Part shown: positions 33,174-41,316 of the stretch, in pieces
How positions within the stretch are numbered: the first letter of the stretch is position 1
Layout: each line of letters opens with the position of its first letter
Origin: Lachnospiraceae bacterium
GTDB lineage: Bacteria; Bacillota; Clostridia; Lachnospirales; Lachnospiraceae
Direction: 5' to 3'
Assembly (NCBI GenBank): GCA_015057825.1
Contig: SVDN01000019.1
Coordinates: forward strand, 1 to 50,044
DNA: 50,044 nt
The notes under the pieces: generated by a model
The model's input: only the letters and a program-made list of their open reading frames with translations
Told to the model about the DNA's origin: nothing
Databases searched by the model: none
Program-made: the position numbers and the translations under genes

Positions 33174-33893
33174 TTACCAATTATATGAATATGCTTCATT
33201 AATAAAGACTTTATAATTATCAAAAGTTACATCATTATAATCTGAGCCATATGGATAATATATGTTATAATTAGCCGATCTGCCAGGCTTAACATCTGAC
33301 TCTATACCATCACCGTATCCAACAACTGTATCTCCTTGATAATAAACAACGCCAACTGTTATATAATCAATCGTCTCATCTGAATTATTTGTAACTTGAA
33401 CAGCAACATTTTCACCATTATCACTATGAGTTAAATTTAGTTTATCAAAATAAGAAATTTCATCTGTTGCCTTAACATCAACATAAATCTTATAATTATC
33501 AAAGGATTCCGGTGTTGACCACATATCTACTGCAACTTCTGCATTTTCACCAACTGCTTGCAATTCTTCGTTTGCACTACCTACAATTGTTCCTGATGCA
33601 TCATAAAACTCTACTTCAATTTCCATATCCACAGGTATGCTATTTCCATTTGTTGCAAAAGCAACAAATTTTCCTAAGGCGGTAATTGCACCACTACATG
33701 TTATATTTTCTTCTAAATCTGTCGCAGATACTTGTGGCGTATTAGCACCGGTACTATTGTCATTTGAATTTGTCCCTGTTGAAGTATTGCTTCCGGTAGC
33801 AGTATTTGAACCGCCTGTAGCTTTTACCCCACACCCTGCAAATGCTATTACAAACACTAATAATAACATCATCGTTAACAATTTTTTTCTCAT
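33174..33893 (-). CDS. Secreted lipoprotein with FxLYD-like domains
   Basis: A 239-residue lipoprotein: the signal peptide ends AFAGC (Cys21). A Thr/Ser/Asn/Gly-rich linker (about 25-55) precedes two beta-sandwich-like segments with FDNYKIYVDVKA and VQVTNNSDETIDYITVGVVYYQGDTVVG...KPGRSANY, matching the FxLYD pattern of Gram-positive surface proteins. No enzymatic motif. The in-frame GTG at 33902 sits on the ribosome site AAGGAG, so the ATG at 33893 is used. It is the last of three secreted-protein genes in a row on this strand. Role unknown. Confidence 0.8.
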   Translation of the reverse strand: MRKKLLTMMLLLVFVIAFAGCGVKATGGSNTATGSNTSTGTNSNDNSTGANTPQVSATDLEENITCSGAITALGKFVAFATNGNSIPVDMEIEVEFYDASGTIVGSANEELQAVGENAEVAVDMWSTPESFDNYKIYVDVKATDEISYFDKLNLTHSDNGENVAVQVTNNSDETIDYITVGVVYYQGDTVVGYGDGIESDVKPGRSANYNIYYPYGSDYNDVTFDNYKVFINEAYSYNW

Positions 33894-34080
33894 TATAAAC
33901 ACTCCTTACAATAAAATATTTTATACGAATACCTCACGCTTTCTTTAATGTCTACATCAGGTATTTATATCACTACAACATCATTAGTAAGATTTCCTTA
34001 CACTTCTAAGACACTTATAATAGTACTCGTAGCCTGTCCAATAAACATCCCATCCGCTGTAGAGCGTTATTTTTTTTCTG

Positions 34081-34542
34081 CTAACAGCACCTCTTACATG
34101 GTTCATATCCGCATGCAATTGCCTGATCCAAAGGTATTTGCATCGGGTCCTTCATGTTGCTGCAACCGGATCTTGAGTGATATTTTGTTCCACCATTAAC
34201 CGGAACCCAAACAAGATTAGTGCCTTCCCAAGCCGAATCCGGCACGGTAACTCCTCCGCCTCCACTGCTATCACTCGGTGTATAGTCATAACTTTGTTCC
34301 GGTTCATAGTAAGGTTCAGGTTCGTAATAAACTTCTTCTGCCGGAGCATATGCAGGCTCAGTCGGCGCTTCTGTTGTTGTCGTTGTAGGCACCGGCTCTG
34401 TCGTAGTTTCTTCTCGAGTTGTCGTTTCTTGTCTTGTGTTTTCTTCGCTATCCGATGATGAACCTGTCGCACACGCTACAGTCCCTATTGTTATAAAGAA
34501 AACCAATGCAAGCGGAATTAATATTGCCTTTCCTTTTTTCAT
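34081..34542 (-). CDS. Small secreted protein with Cys/His tail shared with the adjacent nuclease
   Basis: A 153-residue exported protein: signal peptide about 1-24 with a possible, non-canonical lipobox TVAC. A low-complexity Thr/Glu/Pro linker and a Tyr/Glu/Pro segment follow. The last ~45 residues contain WVPVNGGTKYH, CSNMKDP and GYEPCKRC. That end is nearly identical to the end of the nuclease encoded 29 bases upstream. The Y-H-C...C-x-x-C pattern suggests a metal-binding Ada-like fold. The gene looks like a stand-alone version of the nuclease tail, probably from partial duplication. Role unknown. Confidence 0.78.
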   Translation of the reverse strand: MKKGKAILIPLALVFFITIGTVACATGSSSDSEENTRQETTTREETTTEPVPTTTTTEAPTEPAYAPAEEVYYEPEPYYEPEQSYDYTPSDSSGGGGVTVPDSAWEGTNLVWVPVNGGTKYHSRSGCSNMKDPMQIPLDQAIACGYEPCKRCC

Positions 34543-34571
34543 TTTTTTCTCCTCTATCTTGAATGATTTTA

Positions 34572-35588
34572 TTATTTAAAACATTTCTTGCAAGGCTCAT
34601 AACCACTGTCTATGGCCTGTTCAATTGAAACTTGTATCGGATCTTTCATGTTGCTACAAGTTTGCTTATTATGATATTTTGTTCCACCATTTACCGGTAT
34701 CCAAACCATCACTTCCCCGCTTTTGGGATTTTGCGGTACCACTACCGTATTTTTTTGCGTGCTTTGCTCTGTGCTTACATAATCACTCTCCTCCTTAGTT
34801 TGATTACTTGTTATCTCATGTGCTTCTCCCGTGGCATAATTAATATCCACTCCATCCTGCACATTGTATATAAAAACGCAAAATTCACATTCCTCAGGAT
34901 ATTCTATGCAATACGCCTCCATCAAAACACCTTTTGCCACAAGATCGTTCCCTTCAAAATAGGGTGTAACCCTGTAAAGTACATGCGCGTTGAAATTATC
35001 AACAATCCACAATATTTGAGTTTCATATGCAAGCATTCCAAATTTTGTTGACGCATTAAACTGTTGTGTACCCGTTATGAGGTTTCTTCTGTCTGAGTTT
35101 ATTCCGGTAAGAGCATACATTAAAAGATGTGATCGGTTGTACAAATATTCTCCGTTCGAAAGCTGTAACTGTTTCCAACCCGACGGATATATACTGCTTA
35201 TACTTCCTCTTTTTTCCGTTGTTCTTGTTTCCAATCCAACACATGAATTTGCTACTCCACATCTTCCAAGTGCATCCAGTTCAGACAAATTAATAAATGT
35301 TCCATTGAAAATCTTTTCTTCATCTGTAAAATACGGAACGTCATTATTAATTATCTCAACTCTGTTTCCATGATAGTCAGGAATTGTTCCTTCTGACTGG
35401 CTATATGAAACCGGTTGAATACTTGTTTCATAAACAGTTGTTTTCTCAATAAAATGAGTTGATGTTGACTGATAAGTCTTTTCTGAACTACTCTCATAGC
35501 TATCTGGTGAACCGGTAGTCGAGCCACCTGCTATTGCAGCAATCACAACTATTGAAGCTATTGCCGCAATTATCCCCTTGCTTTTCAC
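34572..35588 (-). CDS. Secreted EndA-like DNA/RNA non-specific endonuclease
   Basis: A 338-residue exported protein with an N-terminal signal/anchor helix (5-21), a Ser/Thr-rich linker and a beta-beta-alpha-metal nuclease domain (about 75-250). YLYNRSHLLMYALTG (NRSH at 151-154, His154 the likely general base) and NLITGTQQFN (Asn169 metal ligand) match streptococcal DNA-entry nuclease EndA. A linker then leads to the C-terminal WIPVNGGTKYH...CSNMKDP...GYEPCKKC domain shared with the next gene. It may degrade extracellular DNA or act in uptake; no competence genes are nearby. Its promoter region contains palindromes facing a small XRE regulator gene. Confidence 0.88.
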   Translation of the reverse strand: MKSKGIIAAIASIVVIAAIAGGSTTGSPDSYESSSEKTYQSTSTHFIEKTTVYETSIQPVSYSQSEGTIPDYHGNRVEIINNDVPYFTDEEKIFNGTFINLSELDALGRCGVANSCVGLETRTTEKRGSISSIYPSGWKQLQLSNGEYLYNRSHLLMYALTGINSDRRNLITGTQQFNASTKFGMLAYETQILWIVDNFNAHVLYRVTPYFEGNDLVAKGVLMEAYCIEYPEECEFCVFIYNVQDGVDINYATGEAHEITSNQTKEESDYVSTEQSTQKNTVVVPQNPKSGEVMVWIPVNGGTKYHNKQTCSNMKDPIQVSIEQAIDSGYEPCKKCFK

Positions 35589-35624
35589 ATTTCATCCCTC
35601 TTAACACCCATAATTTCTAATAAA

Positions 35625-35653
35625 ATTTTACCATATTGTGATTATCTCCACAA
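35625..35653 (-). promoter_or_regulatory. Promoter of the nuclease gene, overlapped by a palindrome
   Basis: Minus strand: TTGTGG (35648-35653), 17-base spacer, TAAAAT (35625-35630). ATTGTG-N8-CACAAT (35635-35654) covers the -35 and spacer, and a third CACAAT half-site lies at 35664-35669. A repressor bound here would shut the nuclease promoter; the divergent XRE protein is the obvious candidate. Confidence 0.5.
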
Positions 35654-35720
35654 TGTTTTATTTCACAATACAATAATATAATTTTCAGTAAAGAAGTCAG
35701 ACAAATCGGAGGACACGCTT

Positions 35721-35915
35721 ATCATCGACTACACTCCTTTATGGAAAACAATGAAAGAAAAAGGAATATCACAATATCAATTACTCAAATCAGGCATTGA
35801 TAACAAGACTTTAGACAGTTTAAAAAAAGGGCGGAATATCACCCTTTTAACCTTAGAGAAACTGTGCACGATTATTGATTGCACACCTAATGACATTATT
35901 TGCTTTAAAAAATAA
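35721..35915 (+). CDS. Small XRE-family HTH regulator with apparent AUC start codon
   Basis: The frame encodes about 64 residues: (M)IDYTPLWKTMKEKGISQYQLL, then a turn and NKTLDSLKKGRNITLLTLEKLC, ending DCTPNDIICFKK. This is the typical single-domain YozG/Cro-like XRE protein. No ATG, GTG or TTG precedes the first helix in frame back to the stop at 35679. GGAGGA (35708-35713) is seven bases before ATC at 35721, the place expected for the start. The first standard ATG (35751) would delete helix 1. Either AUC initiates, or a start codon was lost by point change. Divergent from the nuclease gene; likely a local repressor. Confidence 0.7.
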   Translation: MIDYTPLWKTMKEKGISQYQLLKSGIDNKTLDSLKKGRNITLLTLEKLCTIIDCTPNDIICFKK

Positions 35916-35933
35916 AGAAACCGAAGGCTAAAT

Positions 35934-35985
35934 TACTGTTAACATCGCATTATAAATATATTATAATGATGTTAACAGTATTTTT
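35934..35985 (+). terminator. Long inverted repeat / terminator after the XRE gene
   Basis: TACTGTTAACATC-GC-ATTATA (35934-35954) pairs with TATAAT-GATGTTAACAGTA (35962-35980), 19 pairs with a GC bulge, followed by TTTTTATTTA. It is a plausible terminator; the outer GTTAAC palindromes could also be an operator for the DUF2974 gene. Confidence 0.6.
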
Positions 35986-36009
35986 ATTTATACATTTTTT
36001 GGGGGAAAA

Positions 36010-37128
36010 ATGGCAAATATATTAGACTATGTAAAATGGCGCGGGGATATAGCTTTAACGCCTGAAAATTTCAACGAACTGGATGCTTTGATTTTGGCCA
36101 CGGCGGTGTATGTCAAGTGGGGCGGGATTATTCCTGCCATAGGCGAAGGCGAATTTACAACATTTGAGGATGCGGTGCCTTTTGTTGGCGACAAGTATGC
36201 AAATGAGGAAATGCCTTTAAGCACCATGTTTACGGATAGAATTCACTTTCTTATAGAAGCAATGGCAAAATCTGTACGCTTCAAGGATCTGCATGTAATG
36301 AATTACATTTGCATCAACGACAGAGATGTGGACCAGCAGTTTGAAGCTTACACGGTGGAAATTGATAAGAAATCCGCTGTTGTTGTTTTTGCGGGCACAG
36401 ACAGAAGTTTTGCCGGATGGAAAGAAAACTTTATGATGAGTTTTCGTGACTCGGTTCCGGCTCAGGAATCAGCTACGGAATACGTCAACAAAGTGGGAAA
36501 ACGATATAAAAAACTATGGCTTTGCGGTCATTCAAAAGGCGGCAATCTTTCCATTTACAGCGGATCTATGTGCAACATGCGAATTCAAAATAAAATAGAA
36601 AAAGTCTACAATTTTGATTGCCCGGGATTTAGAGAACAGTTTTTTAAACGCCCGGAATATCTCGTGATCAGAAGTCGTGTTCAATCATTTTATCCTGCGG
36701 TTTCCTTCGTAGGGATGTTAATGGTACACGATGAAAAGTATAATGTAGTTGATACATGTGTAGACACCATAGTCGCGCATAATGCATTTAATTGGAAAGT
36801 GGAAGGCACAAAAATCCTTTGTCTCGAAAGTTTAAAGGGAAAAGGTGCCTATTACGACATAGTATCGGATGAATGGCTTAAAAGCCTGACAGATGATGAA
36901 AAAGAAGAGTTTGTTACATCTTTCTTTCAGCTAATGGAAGATGCGGGAGTTGAAACAACAAACGATCTTTGGAACTTAAAAGTTGATAATCTGATGGGAT
37001 TTATTAAGGGGTTTGCGAAACTCGACGGCAAAAGGAAAAAGAATGTATTTAAAGTACTTTTAAATCTTCTCGGCGCAGGCAGCAAGTACAGATATGTTCT
37101 TAATACTCCGAACAAGAAAAGAAAGTAG
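36010..37128 (+). CDS. DUF2974 (Mbeg1-like) alpha/beta hydrolase
   Basis: A 372-residue cytosolic protein of the DUF2974 family. FAGTDRSFAGWKENFMMSF and LWLCGHSKGGNLSIY are the core motifs; GHSKGG is a lipase-type nucleophile elbow with the serine as likely nucleophile. FDCPGF follows. Substrate is unknown, though a lipid or ester is probable. It starts a tight run with nfeD (9-base gap) and the SPFH gene, so it may act at the membrane domains those proteins organise. TTTGGGGG precedes the ATG. Confidence 0.88.
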   Translation: MANILDYVKWRGDIALTPENFNELDALILATAVYVKWGGIIPAIGEGEFTTFEDAVPFVGDKYANEEMPLSTMFTDRIHFLIEAMAKSVRFKDLHVMNYICINDRDVDQQFEAYTVEIDKKSAVVVFAGTDRSFAGWKENFMMSFRDSVPAQESATEYVNKVGKRYKKLWLCGHSKGGNLSIYSGSMCNMRIQNKIEKVYNFDCPGFREQFFKRPEYLVIRSRVQSFYPAVSFVGMLMVHDEKYNVVDTCVDTIVAHNAFNWKVEGTKILCLESLKGKGAYYDIVSDEWLKSLTDDEKEEFVTSFFQLMEDAGVETTNDLWNLKVDNLMGFIKGFAKLDGKRKKNVFKVLLNLLGAGSKYRYVLNTPNKKRK

Positions 37129-37137
37129 GGATATGAT

Positions 37138-37557
37138 ATGGCTTGGATTGTATGGCTGATTATCGCCGTAGCCTTGGCGGTTATCGAGCTCGTAACGATT
37201 AACCTGGTCTGCGTTTGGTTTGTTGTAAGCGCGGTTGCCGCAATTTTTGTTTCCCTTGCTACGGATTCTATTGTTATTCAGCTTGCGGTATTTGTAATTG
37301 CGGGAGTCGTCCTTATGTTGCTTACAAGGCCGATGCTTATGAAAAGGCTGGGTAAGAGCAACGAAAAAACAAATCTTGACAGGGTTGTGGGCATGCAAGG
37401 CATTGTAACGGAAAATATTGAGCCCTTAAAGGTGGGCGAAGTTAAAGTTGATGGCAAGCTTTGGAGTGCGGTTTCGGACATTCTCATCGAAAAGGACGAG
37501 GTGGTTGAAATTGTGTCAATTGACGGTGTTAAACTAAATGTAAAGAAGGCAGAATAA
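37138..37557 (+). CDS. NfeD-family membrane protein
   Basis: A 139-residue short NfeD: two or three N-terminal membrane helices (about 3-63) containing WLIIAVALAVIELVT and FVIAGVVLMLLTRPML, then a cytoplasmic OB-fold domain (GMQGIVTENIEPLKVGEVKVDGKLWSAVSD...VVEIVSIDGVKLNVKK). NfeD proteins partner with SPFH proteins, one of which follows 61 bases downstream, as in most Bacillota. The pair is thought to organise membrane microdomains. Confidence 0.93.
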   Translation: MAWIVWLIIAVALAVIELVTINLVCVWFVVSAVAAIFVSLATDSIVIQLAVFVIAGVVLMLLTRPMLMKRLGKSNEKTNLDRVVGMQGIVTENIEPLKVGEVKVDGKLWSAVSDILIEKDEVVEIVSIDGVKLNVKKAE

Positions 37558-37618
37558 AGAGTCGTAAATAGATTTAGGGTTTAGAAAATTTTACAGCTAA
37601 CAGGAGGATAAACGTAAT

Positions 37619-38548
37619 ATGGAAAAAATAGCGATACTTGTTGTAATTGTCATAATAGCAATGATTATTATTTTGCCAAACTTAAGGGTTGTACCCCAGG
37701 CCATGGCATATGTAATCGAAAGATTGGGCAGCTACCATGTGACATGGAATCATGGTCTTCATTTTAAAGCACCTTTCGTAGACAGGATAGCGTGTGTGGT
37801 TACCTTAAAAGAAATCGTTAAGGACTTTGCACCGCAGCCGGTTATTACAAAAGATAATGTAACAATGCAAATCGACACGGTAGTATATTTTCAGATAACA
37901 GACCCGAAAATGTACACATACGGCGTTGTTGATCCCATTAATGCAATCGAAAACTTGACGGCAACCACTCTTAGAAATATTATCGGTGAGCTTGAACTTG
38001 ACCAAACTCTCACAAGCCGTGATATTATAAACAGCAAAATGAGAGCTATTTTGGATGAGGCTACGGATCCTTGGGGAATTAAGGTTACCAGAGTTGAACT
38101 TAAAAATATCCTTCCGCCGCGCGACATTCAGGAAGCTATGGAAAAACAGATGCGTGCGGAACGTGAACGTCGTGAGAAAATCCTTCAGGCAGAAGGTGAA
38201 AAGAAATCACGTATCCTTATAGCGGAAGGTGAAAAAGAAAGCCTTATCTTGCAGGCGGAAGCCGAAAAAGAAAGTACAATTCTTCGTGCCGAAGCAGAGA
38301 AGGAAAAACGCATCAGAGTTGCCGAAGGTGAAGCTGAAGCAGTTCTTAAGATTAAAGAAGCTGAAGCAAAAGGTCTCGAACTCTTAAAAGAAGCTCAGGC
38401 AGACAGTGCGGTACTTGCCCTTAAAAGCTATGAGGCCATGGCTAAAGTTGCCGATGGCCAAGCTACAAAGCTTATTGTTCCGGCAAACATGCAGGATTTG
38501 GTAAGCTTTGGCTCTACACTAAAAGAAGCGGTAAAAGATGTGAACTAA
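37619..38548 (+). CDS. SPFH/stomatin-family protein (QmcA-like)
   Basis: A 309-residue band-7 protein: one N-terminal membrane helix (5-25), the SPFH domain (VPQAMAYVIERLGSYHVTWNHGLHFKAPFVD onward) and a long coiled coil (about 170-260). The coil has repeated AEGEKE/AEAEKE units (EKKSRILIAEGEKESLILQAEAEKE), which drive oligomerisation. QmcA-like proteins scaffold membrane domains and proteases and pair with NfeD, encoded just upstream. AGGAGG precedes the ATG. Confidence 0.94.
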   Translation: MEKIAILVVIVIIAMIIILPNLRVVPQAMAYVIERLGSYHVTWNHGLHFKAPFVDRIACVVTLKEIVKDFAPQPVITKDNVTMQIDTVVYFQITDPKMYTYGVVDPINAIENLTATTLRNIIGELELDQTLTSRDIINSKMRAILDEATDPWGIKVTRVELKNILPPRDIQEAMEKQMRAERERREKILQAEGEKKSRILIAEGEKESLILQAEAEKESTILRAEAEKEKRIRVAEGEAEAVLKIKEAEAKGLELLKEAQADSAVLALKSYEAMAKVADGQATKLIVPANMQDLVSFGSTLKEAVKDVN

Positions 38549-38568
38549 CATTACATTTATGAAATAGT

Positions 38569-38594
38569 AGAAGCGGCACCTCGGTGCCGCTTCT
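38569..38594. terminator. Shared hairpin between SPFH and nitroreductase genes
   Basis: AGAAGCGGCACC and GGTGCCGCTTCT form a perfect 12-bp GC-rich inverted repeat around TC. It lacks a clear T tract on either side but lies between convergent genes. Confidence 0.6.
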
Positions 38595-38597
38595 CAA

Positions 38598-39407
38598 TTA
38601 TATACTGTATGTTGCAATATATTGCGTGTTTTCATCATGGGAAATTCCCGGATCGTTGATGGAAAATACAGGGTTTTTACCGCAGTCTTTTAAGCCGATT
38701 TCAAAATGGCAAAGTGCGATTCCCATGTCAATTTTTTGCATATCCCAGCCCTTTTTGTTAACATATCCCGGGCTCTGCATTTCATAAAAATGGAAGTTGT
38801 TTCCGTCTTTTACAATGCGCCAAGGCTGCTTATTTACCGCCGAAGGTGCCCATCTTACCATTTCGAAAGCATCGCTTATATCCGATACTTTCGCCGGATC
38901 GAGAGGGCTTTTTAAATCGTTTTCGAAGAAAATCTCGCCAAAGTCTTTTCTTGTATCCGCCTTAATTCCTTTGCGCATCATATTTTCGCGAAGGGAGCGC
39001 TTCTTTGCGGGATATCCGATAGGTGAAACACATGGCAAAACCTCGTCTTCCGCAACACCCATAACTTCTTCGAAAACATCTCTGTTCATGGTGCCGCCGA
39101 TCCATACCGTACCAAGGCCCAAAGACTCGGCAAAAAGCACAAATTTTTCGAAGGAATATCCAAAGGCCTCCTCGCCGCCTTTTAGCTGCTTCATCTTAGC
39201 TGCAATATACATGTTCTCGCCAACCAATACCGGGCTTTTAAGTCCGTTTTCCTTAGCATCCAAGAAACGATATTCGATATCCATATTATACGGATTATCC
39301 AAGTTTTCAACGCATTCCTGCAATTTCTTTAAATCTTCTTCTTTTAATTTTTCTCCGTCAAATGTACGCACGCTTTTTCTGTGCTTAACAAGCTCTAAAT
39401 TTGTCAT
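38598..39407 (-). CDS. Nitroreductase-family FMN protein
   Basis: A 269-residue member of the larger nitroreductase type. The N-terminal KHRKSVRTFDGEKL binds FMN phosphate; SLGLGTVWIGGTMNRDVF and the RWAPSAVNKQPWRIV motif give the flavin site; DMGIALCHFEIGLKDCG closes the fold. These enzymes use NAD(P)H to reduce nitro or other electrophilic compounds, but native substrates are seldom known. Single gene, ending at the shared hairpin, upstream of nothing obviously related; it sits next to the riboflavin operon that supplies its cofactor, perhaps by chance. Confidence 0.9.
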   Translation of the reverse strand: MTNLELVKHRKSVRTFDGEKLKEEDLKKLQECVENLDNPYNMDIEYRFLDAKENGLKSPVLVGENMYIAAKMKQLKGGEEAFGYSFEKFVLFAESLGLGTVWIGGTMNRDVFEEVMGVAEDEVLPCVSPIGYPAKKRSLRENMMRKGIKADTRKDFGEIFFENDLKSPLDPAKVSDISDAFEMVRWAPSAVNKQPWRIVKDGNNFHFYEMQSPGYVNKKGWDMQKIDMGIALCHFEIGLKDCGKNPVFSINDPGISHDENTQYIATYSI

Positions 39408-39525
39408 ATCAAAACTCCTTTTGTCAAATTAAATTGCACTCAATCGATATCAATTAATCATAATATATTACAAGCAAAAGAAAAAATCCAGTATTATTTT
39501 CATATTTCATAAAATTTTCATAATT

Positions 39526-39556
39526 AAAAGAAGCGCCCGATTAACAAGCGCTTCTT
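39526..39556 (-). terminator. Terminator of the riboflavin operon
   Basis: Minus strand: AAGAAGCGC and GCGCTTCTT pair perfectly (39528-39536, 39548-39556) around an 11-base loop, with a TTTTAATT tail. Confidence 0.8.
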
Positions 39557-39572
39557 AAGCCAATAAATTCTT

Positions 39573-40034
39573 TTAAAAATTATTCATAAGATTAACCATT
39601 TCAATTGCACCCACAGCACAGTCGTAGCCTTTATTTCCGGCTTTTGATCCTGCACGTTCGATTGCCTGTTCAATGTTTTCCGTAGTGATTACGCCAAACA
39701 TAACCGGAATCTCTGTCTCCAAAGATACGTTTGCAATGCCTTTTGATACTTCGCTGCATACATAATCATAATGAGTGGTTGCTCCTCTGATTACGGCGCC
39801 CAAGCAGATTACGGCATCATATTTGCCGCTTTTTGCCATTTTCTTTGCAATAAGCGGAATCTCAAAAGCTCCCGGCACCCATGCAACCTCAATATCGTCT
39901 TCTTTCACATCATGTCTTACAAGACCGTCGATTGCACCGCCCAAAAGCTTTGATGTAATAAACTCATTAAAACGAGCGCAAACGATTCCTACTTTAATTT
40001 TTTTTGATACAAGTTTTCCTTCTAATGTTTTCAT
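39573..40034 (-). CDS. ribH: 6,7-dimethyl-8-ribityllumazine synthase
   Basis: RibH joins 5-amino-6-ribitylaminouracil and dihydroxybutanone phosphate to make lumazine. The 153-residue chain shows [56 protein letters not shown] (His in THYD catalytic) and [20 protein letters not shown]. It is the last gene of ribD-ribE-ribBA-ribH, followed by a terminator. Confidence 0.97.
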   Translation of the reverse strand: MKTLEGKLVSKKIKVGIVCARFNEFITSKLLGGAIDGLVRHDVKEDDIEVAWVPGAFEIPLIAKKMAKSGKYDAVICLGAVIRGATTHYDYVCSEVSKGIANVSLETEIPVMFGVITTENIEQAIERAGSKAGNKGYDCAVGAIEMVNLMNNF

Positions 40035-40083
40035 TTTTTTCCCTCTCTTGCGTATCTCAGATACTCTTTCTGTATTTTTATTT

Positions 40084-41286
40084 TTACTGATAGTTAAGTA
40101 TATGTCCCATTTTTGTTTGCTTTGTTTTTAAGTAAAAAATATCATGTTTTGTGGCGTCCATCTGAATCGGAACACGCTCGCTTATTTCTATACCGAATTC
40201 CGAAAGCTGGTAAACTTTATCCGGATTATTTGTTAAAAGTCGCATGCTCTTCACTCCAAGTTCCCTAAGAATCTGGGCGCCGATATAATATTCTCTTTCA
40301 TCTCCTCCGAATCCCAAAGCTATGTTTGCCTCCAAGGTATCCATACCTTTTTCCTGAAGTTCGTAGGCTTTAAGTTTATTGATAAGTCCGATGCCACGAC
40401 CTTCCTGTCTCATATAAAGAAGAATTCCTCTTCCTTCATTTTCGATTTGGGTCATTGCAGCCGCAAACTGCTGACCGCAATCGCAGCGTAATGATCCGAA
40501 TGTATCGCCCGTAAGACATTCCGAGTGAACGCGACAAAGCACATTTTCTCCATCGCCTATATCACCCTTTACCAAGGCAACATGGTGCTCTCCGTTTAAG
40601 TGATTAACAAATCCGTATGCTTTAAAGTTTCCGTATTTTGTGGGCATATCAACCGCAGCCTGTGCTTCCACCAATGTTTCGTGGCATTTTCTGTAATTTT
40701 GCAAATCCTTAATCGTGATAAACTTCATATCAAACTTTTTGGCTAATTCATAAAGTTCCGGCGTACGCATCATTGTTCCGTCTTCACGCATGATTTCACA
40801 ACAAAGCCCACATTCTTTAAGTCCCGCAAGGCGGCACAAATCAACGGTTGCTTCCGTATGACCGTTACGCTCCAATACGCCGTTTTTCTTTGCAAGTAAA
40901 GGAAACATATGGCCCGGTCTTCTGAAATCTTCCGGCTTAACATCATCTTTTACGCATGCCATGGCCGTTATGGATCTTTCCGCTGCCGAAATCCCCGTAG
41001 ATGTGGATACATGGTCGATGGAAACCGTAAAAGCCGTTTCATGATTGTCCGTATTTTTACTTACCATTTGCGGAATTCTCAAGCGTTCCACATATTCTGC
41101 CGACATTGGCATACAAATCAGACCTTTTCCATGGGTGGCCATAAGATTGATGTTTTCGGTAGTGGCAAATTCCGCCGCGCATATAAAGTCACCTTCGTTT
41201 TCGCGGTCCGGATCGTCGGTAACAAGAATAATTTTTCCTTGTCTTAAATCTTCAAGTGCTTCTTCGATAGTGTTGAATTCAATCAT
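40084..41286 (-). CDS. ribBA: Bifunctional DHBP synthase / GTP cyclohydrolase II
   Basis: A 400-residue fusion. The N-terminal half (1-200) makes 3,4-dihydroxybutanone 4-phosphate: [35 protein letters not shown] and RPGHMFPL. The C-terminal half opens [24 protein letters not shown] with the three zinc cysteines, [11 protein letters not shown] and [12 protein letters not shown]. Both active sites look complete. It supplies the two precursors that RibD and RibH use. 30 bases follow ribE. Confidence 0.97.
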   Translation of the reverse strand: MIEFNTIEEALEDLRQGKIILVTDDPDRENEGDFICAAEFATTENINLMATHGKGLICMPMSAEYVERLRIPQMVSKNTDNHETAFTVSIDHVSTSTGISAAERSITAMACVKDDVKPEDFRRPGHMFPLLAKKNGVLERNGHTEATVDLCRLAGLKECGLCCEIMREDGTMMRTPELYELAKKFDMKFITIKDLQNYRKCHETLVEAQAAVDMPTKYGNFKAYGFVNHLNGEHHVALVKGDIGDGENVLCRVHSECLTGDTFGSLRCDCGQQFAAAMTQIENEGRGILLYMRQEGRGIGLINKLKAYELQEKGMDTLEANIALGFGGDEREYYIGAQILRELGVKSMRLLTNNPDKVYQLSEFGIEISERVPIQMDATKHDIFYLKTKQTKMGHILNYQ

Positions 41287-41316
41287 AATAATCTCCTTTT
41301 CTTTTACTGTATTTCT

